This document shows positions 1 to 10,109 of a stretch of 64,000 nucleotides of DNA, piece after piece; position 1 is the first letter of the stretch, and each line of letters starts with the position of its first letter. This DNA is from Heterobasidion occidentale (taxonomy: Eukaryota > Basidiomycota > Agaricomycetes > Russulales > Bondarzewiaceae): contig JBCAQO010000001.1 in assembly GCA_039111635.1 (NCBI GenBank), forward strand, positions 1,240,001-1,304,000. The letters run 5' to 3'. Both the position numbers and the translations under genes were made by a program. The notes below the pieces were generated by a model. The model made no database searches and was not told the DNA's origin. It saw only the letters and a program-made list of their open reading frames with translations.

Positions 1-295
1 TGATGATGTCCAACATTGTCCGGACCGCGAGTTTGCTGTATGCCTGATATTCAAGCTTGGTAACCACCTTCCCTGCAGCAAAACGTTGTCTAAGACTCAG
101 ATGACACAAATGGCAGCTCAACACACCCTTGAAAGAGTTACGCGTCGTGCCAATGAAGACCGCAGTCGCGCCCGACGCATCATCTCCTACAGACCCGATG
201 ATAGCCTCGGTGTTCAGGCGCTCGTACGTTAAGACGCATGTGCTCCCTGGCGTCTCAAGACGGGCTTCCACAGATGCAGAATGGGTTTCGGACAT
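1..295 (-). CDS. MOCS2B: Molybdopterin synthase large subunit (MoaE/MOCS2B), 5' part only
   Basis: This is the N-terminal part of the large subunit of molybdopterin synthase, which transfers sulfur into precursor Z during molybdenum cofactor synthesis. The start codon lies at 295-293 on the minus strand. Exon 1 (295 to 127) encodes a segment ending in the family motif FIGTTR-N-FKG. An intron with GT at 126 and AG at 74-73 follows, and exon 2 resumes at 72 with KVVTKLEYQAY, then runs off the left edge. The order (LTYERLNTEAII, then a D-x-x-SGA loop, FIGTTR, K-V-x-x-LEYQAY) matches MoaE. The active-site lysine region and C terminus are outside the window. It shares a 228-base divergent spacer with the next gene. 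Identity is confident; completeness cannot be judged. Confidence 0.85.
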   Translation of the reverse strand, partial: MSETHSASVEARLETPGSTCVLTYERLNTEAIIGSVGDDASGATAVFIGTTRNSFKGVLSCHLCHLSLRQRFAAGKVVTKLEYQAYSKLAVRTMLDII

Positions 296-523
296 CCTGC
301 TAGTTAATAAGCCGATGTCGAGGCAAACAGTGTCCAGCGCGCTACAGGTCGACCATCAGGCTAAGTCACGCTCTCGCAAGAGGAACGAAGGAAAGCTTAA
401 GGGACTTTGCGTTTCTCACGCTCGGGGCTGTCGTCCCCGCCTGGCATTTCCCGCCGAATCTTTGTTCAGGCCCGGCGGCATTCGAGATTTTCTCGAGTTC
501 ACGAATCCGACGATCTGCGCACC
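296..523. promoter_or_regulatory. Short divergent promoter between MoaE and the pseudouridine gene
   Basis: The 228 bases between two head-to-head start codons must hold both promoters. I see no clear TATA box and no conserved motif I would name. Confidence 0.4.
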
Positions 524-3500
524 ATGTTGCGCGCATCAGTCCGTGGTTTCTCCACGTTCTCGAGGCTGAGGGATGCGTATCCGGCAAGCTTGACGCGCGC
601 GCTCGACCGCGGCGCGTTGATCGACATTCATCCCGAAGTTGCAGACGCTCTTGCCACCAACAAGCCCGTTGTCGCGCTTGAGACGACGATCGTCACCCAT
701 GGAATGCCATATCCTGTCAATCTCGAGACAGCCAGGTCCGTTGAACGCAATGTGCGCTCGACCGGCGCCATCCCTGCTACTATTGGTGTCATTGGCGGAC
801 GCGTCAAGATAGGGCTTGAGCCTGTGCAGCTGGAGTATTTGGCTGATATCAAGACAAATCCTTCCTCTGTGAAGCTGTCGCGTTGGGATCTTGCTGCAGC
901 GATTGCTCTCAAGAAGGACGGAGGCACCACTTGCAGTACCACCTTGATGTTTGCTGCCTTGGCAGGAATAAAGGCATGTCGTTACCTCTAGTAACACTGT
1001 GTCTGTCAGGGAATTAAATCATCTGTGGCGAAGGTGTTTGCGACAGGAGGGTGAGACAACACATTTTTTGATAATTCACCGTCACCTGACATCTCGCGCA
1101 TGCATTCATCATTCCGAAAAGCCTGGGAGGCGTGCATCGAGGCGGAGAAAATTGTGACTGATTTTGTTCTGCTCTTGAAAGACGCTCGTACTTATTTGGC
1201 TTTGAAGCTTTGGACGTGTCGGCTGACCTGCAAGAGCTCACGCGTTGCCCTGTTGCATTGGTATCTGCCGGCGTCAAGTCTATACTGGACATTGGAAGGT
1301 CAGCTTGAACCCTTATAAATATGCCAGCAGCGCGTGTGAGTGTTTAACATTTTGTCACGCGCAGGACCTTGGAATACTTGGCAAGTCCCTCATGACGCTC
1401 ATGAACAGCTATTGGTTCTGAGTAGGTATAATGACATTCAGGAACTCTCGGTGTCCCTGTATTCACATATGGGAAGACAGATGACTTCCCCGCGTTCTAC
1501 AGCACCCGGAGCGGCTTTAAGGTGAGCACAAAGTTGCATGCACCGTATCCTGTGCCTCATCTGGTGCTGCTTCGCATAGAGTCCATGGAGAGTGGATAGT
1601 CCACAAATTGCCGCTGATGTCCTATGTGCGTGTCTCCTTGTGTGAAGTTGGGGAATATTTTGATCCGAGAGCTTCCCTGTAGACACACAATGGAAGCTCG
1701 GTATGAGTAACGGCGTTCTCTTTGGTGTACCCATCCCCGAGACGTACGAAGCCGTCGGGGAGCGGATACAGCAGGCCGTGGAACAAGCTGTCAGAGAGTC
1801 GGAAGAAAATGGGGTATCAAAGCGCGGGAAGGAGGTCACTCCCTGGCTTCTAAAGCGCGTCGGAGAGCTCACCCAGGGCAAGTCCTTGGCTAGCAGTAAG
1901 CGTATCTTTTGATTCTAGTTTTCGCAACTCATGCCTTCTCTGCGGTGACAGACGTTGCTCTGATTGAGAATACGGCCTTAGTAGGAGGCCAGATTGCGGT
2001 CGCCTATGCAAAGTTGGCAGCGGAGAAGCCGAAAGGAGATGGTTCGAATGTGAGGACCTGATAGCTGTTGTATTTTTGCCATACTCGATCCGAAACAAGG
2101 CTCGCATTTCAGAACTATCCTGTTCCGCCATTGCCTGTGAAAACCTCAGAGCCTAGTGGGCAAGCGCCGTCAGCATCTCTCATAGAAGAGCAGCGGCTGC
2201 GAAGCTGCTCGTGGTTGGATCCGCCGCCGTAGATATCACTTCACAGGCGTCTGTCTCAAGCCAAACCGGTGGTCTACATTCACGACTCCTGGCAGCGTTT
2301 CCGTATCCTTGGGTGGAGTAGGGAGAAACATGGCAGAAGCGGCTCATCGTATTATGATGTCGCAATCCACAAGCTCTTCCTCCACAACGGTTCTCATCTC
2401 AGCTGTAGGCGGCGACTCATTTGGCCGTTTACTCGTCGACGAGACGGGCCGGATAGGTATGCGCACTGATGGCTTAGTGCGCTTAGAATCTAGCAGGTCC
2501 GCGGTATGCAATATAGTCCTGGACAGTGATGGAAACTTGGTCGGGGGCGTCGCTGATATGGATATTATCAGCTCGTTGAAGCCTGAAAAAGTGAGTGCCT
2601 ACAAACTGAAGGGAACAGCGGAGATTGACTTCTGTTCCATGCAGGTCCTGGAGTACATCCAGAAGCATAAGCCATCACTTATCGCCATCGACGCAAATGT
2701 ATCGTCCGATGTGCTCAAGTCCATCGTCATATACGCAAACGCCAATGGCGTAAAAAGTGGGTCGAAACTATTTATCCTCTCCTTCGTTTATTCACGCCGC
2801 CTCAGCTTTCTTGTCAGTCGTCAAATCCCTTCATGAGCCTTACATGATAGCTTGACTTATCTATAGTGAGCCTACCTCGGTGATCAAATCAACGACCATC
2901 CTGCCTGCAATTGCTGCCTCCTTACAGACCTCGAACTCGACTCTGGCTCCCATCACATTTGTTTCCCCGAACCTGCTCGAGCTCAGCGCCATTTATAATG
3001 GCGCATCTAACGAGCCGCACGAGCTAACAAGTCATCCTAAGTGGTGGGCGGCCCTCGACGGGCTGTCCCTAGGAACAGAGTTCCGCATGTCTCTTGAGCA
3101 GCTCGCGCGCTGCAGTGCCAGCGATGAAGACTCTAGCAAGGGGACGTTGGCCTTTCTCGTCGACCAGGGCGTGGCTCAGATGGCTACCAATCTTTTGCCA
3201 TTCTTCCAGCACCTCATAATCAAGTGTGGCCCCCTCGGTGTCATTCTCGCGATGCGCATTCCCACAACCGGTGGATCTCCCTTTGCGCTCGAACGCAGCA
3301 ACCCTCGCCGTCGATACATTGTTGCACATGGAGCATCGGAGACCGTCGTCTTCAAGCATTTTCCTGCTCTCACCTTACCCCAAAACGCGGTCTTGAATGT
3401 CACGGGTGCCGGTGACAGTCTAGTTGGCGCCATTCTAGCAGCCATCGCCGAGAACCAATATATGTTCGAAGACCCGCGGTCTGTGGACATGGCCATTAAT

Positions 3501-3584
3501 AGGGCACAAAGAGCGGCGATAAAAACTCTTCAGAGCCCTCTTGCTGTCTCTTCAGCACTCTCTACGCTCGATTTGGAGTTATAG
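524..3584 (+). CDS. Bifunctional pseudouridine-5'-phosphate glycosidase / PfkB kinase fusion
   Basis: The protein joins the two steps of pseudouridine breakdown. Its N-terminal half is a PsuG (indigoidine synthase A-like) glycosidase and its C-terminal half is a PfkB-family kinase that would phosphorylate pseudouridine. Glycosidase signatures are VVALETTIVTHGMPYP, PATIGVIGGR and GGTTCSTT (exon near 524-980), with LVSAGVKSILD and TDDFPAFYSTRSG in later exons. Kinase signatures are GGVGRNMAEAAHR near 2310 and the catalytic GAGDSLVG near 3405. Several short introns interrupt it. The chosen start at 524 gives a basic, Ser/Arg-rich leader (MLRASVRGFSTFSRLR) that looks like a mitochondrial presequence. 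The same fusion order is known in fission yeast and other fungi. The stop is firm; internal exons are read by eye. Confidence 0.9.
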
Positions 3585-4114
3585 CCATGGTTCTCAGTAC
3601 AGATACAAACGCGCAAGCTTAGTCGCCTCGTCTCGCTGCTTATATTCTCAGCAACGATGGCAATCACCGCACGATGCCTTAGTAGGGCTCTGTACTTGCA
3701 TGTATCCTCTGTCGCGAATATATATGAGACGCACAGCTAATTCCTGGTGTGGGCTCAAGGGTTCAGGATGGGTCGCGAAAAAACATTGTCGAATTTCTTG
3801 AAATTTAGTGATTGGTTCACACGGCCGCCTATACCCACCGTCGTCTCCCGAATTCTGCGATGGCCTCATTATTGATATCATTCCGAGTATTGACATGGCA
3901 TCCTCAGGTGTTCGTCTGCTGTACCAAGTAACTATTGCGAGTGTTGGAAAACAGATTCAGTTGAACTTGGGAAATCAATTGATCGACCACAGACAACTTC
4001 TGCCCAGACTTGCAAACTGACATATCCGGTGAACACAGATGAGAATGCAGGTCGTGCGTTATAGCGACATTAGATTACATTTTGCCACAAAGTAAAAATC
4101 AGATTACAAACTCG
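3585..4114. other. Convergent intergenic region
   Basis: This spacer lies between two genes that end towards each other and should hold both 3' untranslated regions. Small open frames here have no recognisable protein. I see no repeat or RNA gene. Confidence 0.5.
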
Positions 4115-6735
4115 TCACATCGCGAATCCAGCGTCTGCAGACGTTGGATGCTGGGGTAACGGCCCAACTCGGACATGCTCCCTTGCCAGTCGCATGCGCT
4201 CCTTGGTGGCTACTCGTTCAGCCCTCTGAGCACTCTTGATCTTCTGCGCGTAGCGAGACTGCGTTTCCATCGTCAGGACCTGTGCCAAGCGCCGGAATGC
4301 GTCCACGTACCTGAGCACCGTGCTTCAAGCGAGTGATAATATTTGCAGCCTCCCCTTTCGTCATTCGGTTCAACTTGTCCAGAGCCTCTCTCCCTTTGTC
4401 ATCCGCATCGTCGGGAACCGTCGTGCGTACACGCCATCGCTTGCTGATCACCGCCTTTTGATATTCTGAAGCGGGCTGCATTCGCCAGCGCGCAGAGCGC
4501 AGAACTCTGAATACATACGGGTTATGACGAATGCCTACATCACAGTGAGAACACGCACCCCAGAGCCGCCTGACCCCTTAAGATCTGGTTTGAGATATAC
4601 GTGTCACATCCCCGGATGGCGATGTCGAGAGACTCAGCCTTCAAAATCTCCTTGCTCATGCGGAAAAAGGGCGCCTTGGTATGTTTGCCCGCGCCGAAGA
4701 ACATCACCGGGGAAAAGTGTGCCCGGAAGTAGCGCTTCAAGTCTGGGTTTGTGATAAAATCGTCCTCGTCGGTGACATCGACGGGTTCAATTCGAACGTG
4801 TCCCTTGCCAAGGCATTCGAGGACGTATATGTCGTCGCCACAGCCAACCCACGAATTTCTGCTCAATTGGGCGATGTGTGGTGGGACCCCCGACGCTTCG
4901 TTGACCAAAGAAAAAGGGTTCTCGAAGTCAATATAGGTGACGGTCGTGGGATCTGGAATGTCGTCCGCAGTGTCCATGGAGAGCTGCGCTCCGTCTAATG
5001 CTATCTGCGCATCCGCGTGCTTCTCCAAATCGTCTGTGGTCATGTCTATACACACAATTTTGAGGTATGGACGACATCGCGGCTGGGGGAACCTTACTGT
5101 CAACAACCTCAGAGGGATCCAGGCCAAATAGGGTCGGCGTGCAAACGACGCCAGGGATGCGGGTTGTGATATCCACAAAGTCGATGATATGACAGTCGAC
5201 CTTTCCAGTAGCAGGCGAAAGTCGCATGCCGCGGCCGATCTGTACAAAATAAGAAGTCGCCTTGCAGAGCGATGATGGAATGTACCATTTGCGCAAATAC
5301 ATTTCGCGAGCGTGTGGGTCGAGCAACGATCACGCAGTCGATATTCGGGATATCCGTCCCTTCGGTGAGTATCGCTGGTGGGCTGTGAACAAAGTGCGAT
5401 TTGAAGAGGACGTAGATGCGTACCACAGTTGAGAAGTACTGGGAAAACTCCAGCTTTGAACCCTTCTATCAAAGCCCTTCGCTCTGCCATGGGCGTACCA
5501 GAATGGACATATCGCGCGTCGATTCCGGCCGAGCGAAAGGCCTGCGTCAATTGGCCTACATGAGCCAAGTTGACGCAAAACACGAGGGTTGATTTACGCT
5601 CCGGCGCTGAGAACGCGAAGAGCACTCAGTTTATACGCTCGACGTCGTCGAGATGGGAAGTAGCTACCTGCTCTGTCCAGCCACGACTGAACCACGAGCC
5701 TGTTCACGGTGTCCGTGTTGATGACTTGCGCCAGACTCGTAGGGTTGAAATCACCCGTTCGAGAGCTGACGGTGACGGCCTTGAGATTGATATTCGCTCG
5801 CACCGTGGTAAAACGTACATTGCAAAGCCTGCGACACATTTTCTGATCAACACTCCAGCTGGAACGCGCAACGAAATGGGCATGGACACGTACCACTGCT
5901 CCTTGATCATCTCAAGGAAGTCACGGTGATAGACAATACGTTTGAACACGGAACCAAGCGCGAGGCCATCATGCCTACTGAAAGTCGCGGAGAACCCGAT
6001 GATCGGGATTGTGCCGGGGACGGCCTGGGGGAGGCTGCAGGGAAGACTTCTGGGCTGGGGATTGTGGAATCGAAATACGCCAAAATGCGTCGATATCTGT
6101 GGATAATGTGAGGCACTGAGGATAGAGCACCACTGGACTCACTCACGACGGCGCAGCGGCATGATGGGCTTCGTCCACTACGACTGCCTTGAGATACTTT
6201 GGACTGAACTTGGCCAGTCGAAGAGGTTGGAGGAGCGTCTGATAGGTCGCGATGGTCCTTCATCGCGTCAAAGTATGTACCCCAAACATATGAGATGCCA
6301 GCTGCGACGACGATGGAAGAATTCAACTCACACATCAGCCAGCCCTGAGGCCTTGTGCTTCACGCCCTGCTCGATTTCCACCTTCCAATCCGGATGTAAC
6401 CTCTCAGCCTGAGCCGCAGCCTGCTGCGCAAGCTCGATACTGTTCACGATTACGAGCGCACGCGTCGCCTCGGGCCGCTCATCTGAAGGCAAGATTCGAG
6501 AAAGCAGGGAGATGAAGACGGCGGTTTTGCCTGAACCGGTGGGCAAGGAGACACCGATGCGCGAGACGCCAGATTCCAGTGTCTCGAGACAGGCCTCGAG
6601 ACAAGTTTCTTGATATGGTCGAAGGGTTATAGGAAGGGCTTTGTGTGAGTTATGTCTGACCGCCTTGGATAAGGGAGATATCGTCGCCCTGGGTTGAATC
6701 TGGGAGAGCAACCATCCGCTCCGCCAGAACGGCAT
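4115..6735 (-). CDS. Irc3-like mitochondrial DEAH/DEAD helicase
   Basis: This is a superfamily 2 helicase of the Irc3 type, which acts on branched DNA in mitochondria of yeast. From the start at 6735 the leader is basic and lacks acidic residues, as expected for import. Motifs in order: [11 protein letters not shown], Walker [15 protein letters not shown], motif [11 protein letters not shown] (minus strand near 6165), [15 protein letters not shown], motif [21 protein letters not shown], and motif [22 protein letters not shown]. The C-terminal tail has a basic stretch and a TKGEAANII segment. Introns separate most motifs; one donor follows LLNC and its acceptor precedes AILTEG. The stop is at 4115-4117. 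Family assignment is firm; mitochondrial location is inferred from the leader and the relatives. Confidence 0.88.
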
Positions 6736-7125
6736 GAATGACGGTTCGTTGTCAACAGGATCAACTCAGATTCTTCTGGTATTTGTTAAGCAGATGGATC
6801 TACTGGCAATGTAGAACCTGGCCAACTTGGCTGACCGCACAGGATGCTTGCGAAGACCTTCGGGTCTGGCCCATCACCTAGCTCACACTCGCCATAGGAT
6901 CACATTCACATGCGGATTGCCCATGAAGCAGATTGCATTTCATATGTACTGCAACTTTGCAATAGAGAACTATTCACCCCAGCTCGGGACAGAGGCAAGA
7001 CGATAATAGTAGGAGATATAATCAAAGAGTCTATTGAAAGATGTCGTAAACCAGGAGATGAACATGCGGAATCAATGCAACACCACGCGTCCCGTGCGTC
7101 ATGACCGTCTATCGGCCACAAGCAT
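6736..7125. other. Spacer between helicase start and carrier stop
   Basis: About 390 bases hold the helicase promoter and the 3' region of the ADP/ATP carrier. I see no further gene. Confidence 0.5.
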
Positions 7126-8467
7126 TTAGCCGGATCCTAAAAGACAATCAGATACAACGTAGTTCACAAAATGCTGAACACATACCACCGGAGTAGACCT
7201 TGCCGAACATGACCTGCTGGAGCTTGTCGTAGAGCGACAACACACCGGCACCAGCAACACCACGGAGGATGTTAGCACCAGCACCCTTGAAGAGCGACTT
7301 GGTACCCTCCTTGGCAACGATCTGCAAGGCATGTAAGTACGGTTCGTGTTAGCGAGAGGCGAAATACATACCTGCGAACCGGCATCGAACATAGACTTGT
7401 AGTGGACGCCACCGCCGGAGGTCATCATCATGCGACGACGGATAGTGTCAAGAGGGTAGGAAGCAAGGCCAGCACCGATAGTAACACCCCAACCGAGCAA
7501 GAAGGAGGCGAAGAAGGAACCCTGGAGCGAACCGACAAGAACGACAGGCTCTGTGATGCTACCGTCAGCGCGCATGCAGAGAGTAAAACGACATAAGACG
7601 TACTAAGCGAATCGTAGACACCGAAGTAGAGACCACGGTAAACGATGATGCCAACAACCGAGGGAAACAAATCCACGGTAGAGACCAGGCAATACCATCA
7701 GACGCGAGGTCTTCCTGTAGACATCGACTAGACCGTTGAATTGACGAGCTCCCTCCACCCTTGCGGACTTGGCATCGTTAGCGAGACGGGTACGTGCGTA
7801 GTCGAGGGAGTAGACGAAGAGCAAGGAGACGATGCAACAGCAGCACCACGGACCAAGGCAACGTTGCCAGCGAACCACCTCCAGTAACCCTCAGACTTCT
7901 TGAAGCCGAAGAGGGACTTGAAGTAATCCTCTGATCTTGACGTCAGTGGATTGAAATAACGGATCAGTCACGCGACACGTACTGAAGGCAAAGTTCAACG
8001 CCTGCGTTGGGAAGTAACGGATGACGTTGGCGGTGTTACCACGCCAGAGAGAGAGGAGCCCCTCATCCTTGTAGGTACGAGAGAAGCAATCGGCGACGCC
8101 CTTGTAAGGGTGGGAGAGACGACCTTGCTTGATCTGCACGAGGTGTTAGAATGGTCTGAAGTGCCAGCTCAAACACAACACGCACCATCTCATCCTGGTT
8201 CTGGACCAAAAGCTTGATTCGCTCAATGGGAGCAGCAGACGTCTTCGCAACAGCCTAAAGGACACCCAACACGCTGTCAGAGCGATAGAACACGCGTGAA
8301 ACAAAGTAACTTACAGCGGAGACACCTCCCATCAGGAAATCGACTGAGACGAGTGCCAGGTCAGAGCGCGTTCAACCACAAACACGACCCGCTGGCCGAA
8401 TGAACAGAGAATAAAACACACTAGCGAAGTCCCTAGGGCTCTTGACCCTCTTTACTTCATCGGCCAT
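7126..8467 (-). CDS. Mitochondrial ADP/ATP carrier
   Basis: This is the inner-membrane exchanger of ADP and ATP. It begins [15 protein letters not shown] at 8467 and shows the three carrier repeats: [39 protein letters not shown], and [17 protein letters not shown] with the RRRMMM signature unique to nucleotide carriers. At least four introns are present. The last coding exon is only 11 bases (7136 to 7126): a GTATGT donor follows YSGG and the AG acceptor precedes GATCC. Between 7660 and 7830 the conserved frame breaks at about four places (near 7665, 7689, 7710 and 7826), each by one base, several of them in or next to short runs. I read these as sequence errors, though a decayed copy is possible. 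A CCAAT box and a transposon lie just upstream. Confidence 0.93.
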
Positions 8468-8615
8468 TTTTTGGAGCGGAGGAAGGAAGGGGAAGGAGAA
8501 AGTGAGTGGTGGTGGGTGATGGGCAAGATGCAGAAAGGCAGAAAAAAGTTTCGGGTGTCATAAAGCCCTCGGATAATTCCGAATTCTCCCTAACTCCGCT
8601 TCCGGCCACTCCGTG

Positions 8616-8620
8616 ATTGG
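8616..8620 (-). promoter_or_regulatory. CCAAT box upstream of the ADP/ATP carrier
   Basis: On the minus strand the sequence reads GCCAATCAC about 150 bases before the carrier start codon. CCAAT is the binding site of the fungal HAP complex, which commonly activates respiratory genes. A five-base match could be chance, but its position and the gene's role fit. Confidence 0.4.
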
Positions 8621-8659
8621 CTCCGGCCCGACATTACCTAAATCGTAATACAGCCCTCC

Positions 8660-8667
8660 GCGCCTCC
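8660..8667. repeat. Left 8-bp target site duplication
   Basis: GCGCCTCC directly precedes the left terminal repeat and is repeated exactly after the right end at 10102-10109. Eight bases is the usual duplication length of hAT and P-type DNA transposons, among others. Confidence 0.85.
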
Positions 8668-8700
8668 AGGCCCCGTGAAGCTCCTATAAGGGTTTCCCGG
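8668..8700 (+). repeat. Left terminal inverted repeat (33 bp)
   Basis: It is a perfect reverse complement of 10069-10101. The match ends after CCCGG, where the two sides diverge. Confidence 0.9.
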
Positions 8701-8842
8701 GAAATTAGCATATTTGAGGGCGAAAATAGGCCAAATCCTTCCCCATTTTTTGCATATTTCTGGGTTGATTTTGCACCATGTTTCCCGGTTGTTAGCATAT
8801 TTGTGCCCGATCTAGGTCCGGTTAGGCCTACGGCATTTCCCG

Positions 8843-9763
8843 ATGTTTTCTTTTGTCAAGTCGGAGTACATTCTCTCCCTCGCCGAGAGTGCAATTCTTT
8901 CTCAAGGCAAGCTCTCTATCAAGCAGATGTTGATTGCTCGTCAATCCCATCAGTCAGTAACCTCGGTAAAGTCCCAACGGACCGTCATGCTAGATCCGAA
9001 ATTTCAGCGCGCAATTGAAGATACGGAGAAGGAGATGGAGGGAGCTGCTGCGAAGGCGAAGAAGATGACAATTCGAGAGGCTTCGCACCATGTTCGACTA
9101 GCACAGGATACTGACCCGGAGTTCTGAAAGCCAAAAACGGATCGCGAGCTCCATTGGCAAGAGACCGTGAGGTGGGTTCTCCTCGTCTTGTCATCTGGTA
9201 AGTCTATTTGATCATTTGAGGGACACTTGTTGATATTGCTGGACAGACATTGTCCCGAACCTCCCTGCAAAGAATGTGAATGCCGTACACAGCCTTCGTA
9301 AAGGCTCTTATGTGGTGATGAAAAACAAGACAACGACAGGCGCTCGTTTCTATATTGGTGAGGTCCTTGATATCTACAAGAAGGGTGCCAGTAAGCGGCA
9401 TTGTTCCATCGACACGGCTGTCTCCACGACAGGTCTATCGTATCTCTTGCTTCGTGTGTATCTGCCTATGACTTTGGTAAGTCATATCCTTATAATTCTC
9501 TGACAGATGATCCTAATCTTTCATAGTCGCATGGACTCTTTACCGTTGGGAGCTCCGATGAGTTGGAGTCCGATGAGGAGTCAGCTCTAGGCCCCGGAAT
9601 CTCAAGTTCCATTCCTTCTTTCTATTTTTCATGTCTCGACAACCGGACCGAGCTGCACACTCACGCAAAGGCTTCCCACATGCTGTACCACCTTGGTTCC
9701 AAGGCACTGGTTGGAGACCAGCGAGACTTAATGTGCTTGACACCAATAGCAGGATCAAGATAG
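8843..9763 (+). pseudogene. Broken gene fragment inside the transposon
   Basis: One translated frame runs from 8843 to a TGA at 9125-9127. The same frame continues past that stop to a good GTAAGT donor near 9199, with an acceptor CAG near 9246, and resumes as PNLPAKNVNAVHSLRKG followed by a segment containing GSYVVMKN and FYIGEVLDIYKKG. Further exon-like pieces reach 9763. The pattern is a spliced coding fragment with an internal stop. It resembles the C-terminal end of a larger basidiomycete protein that I cannot name. It could be a captured host gene or the remains of a gene from an autonomous parent element. Confidence 0.5.
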
Positions 9764-10068
9764 AAAGCTCTCACACGATCTAAGGTGAAAAAGGTGATTT
9801 TGGCACTGCCCAAGCCTGTAACTCCTGGAGATCAGATAATAGCACAGTAGAAACATTGTCATGTTCATTTTATATCGATTCTTTGTTGTTTGCGAGAGGA
9901 ACTCGACGCCGCAGGGGTTCTGTTTGCTAATTTACTTGGTCTTGAACAAAGCGTGACAAAGCGTGACAAATATGACAAATTGTGACTACCCTTCCCGGTT
10001 TTAGCATATTTCATGGGCGAAATGTCCAAAAAGTTAGCATATTTCTGACTGATTTTGGGGTATGTTGA

Positions 10069-10101
10069 CCGGGAAACCCTTATAGGAGCTTCACGGGGCC
10101 T
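10069..10101 (-). repeat. Right terminal inverted repeat (33 bp)
   Basis: It is the perfect inverted copy of 8668-8700 and is followed immediately by the second GCGCCTCC target duplication. Confidence 0.9.
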
Positions 10102-10109
10102 GCGCCTCC
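10102..10109. repeat. Right 8-bp target site duplication
   Basis: GCGCCTCC is identical to 8660-8667. The flanks therefore record a single clean insertion. Confidence 0.85.

Larger units (their letters stand above)
8668..10101. mobile_element. Non-autonomous DNA transposon, 1434 bp
   Basis: The element is bounded by perfect 33-bp terminal inverted repeats (8668-8700 and 10069-10101), starting AGGCCCCGTGAAGCTCC, and by an exact 8-bp duplication of GCGCCTCC. Just inside the ends are TTAGCATATTT motifs at 8705, 8792, 10001 and 10034, plus a partial copy (GCATATTT) at 8752. All are in the same orientation, so the subterminal blocks are direct rather than inverted copies. No transposase domain is visible; the interior carries a broken gene fragment. 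Eight-base duplications and subterminal repeats suggest a hAT-like or similar superfamily, but the tips do not settle it. The insertion lies 201 bases upstream of the carrier start codon. Confidence 0.88.

Noticed and set aside
8668..10101. Autonomous hAT transposon
   Set aside because: The 1.4-kb interior has no transposase catalytic motifs and contains an in-frame stop; only the ends suggest the superfamily.
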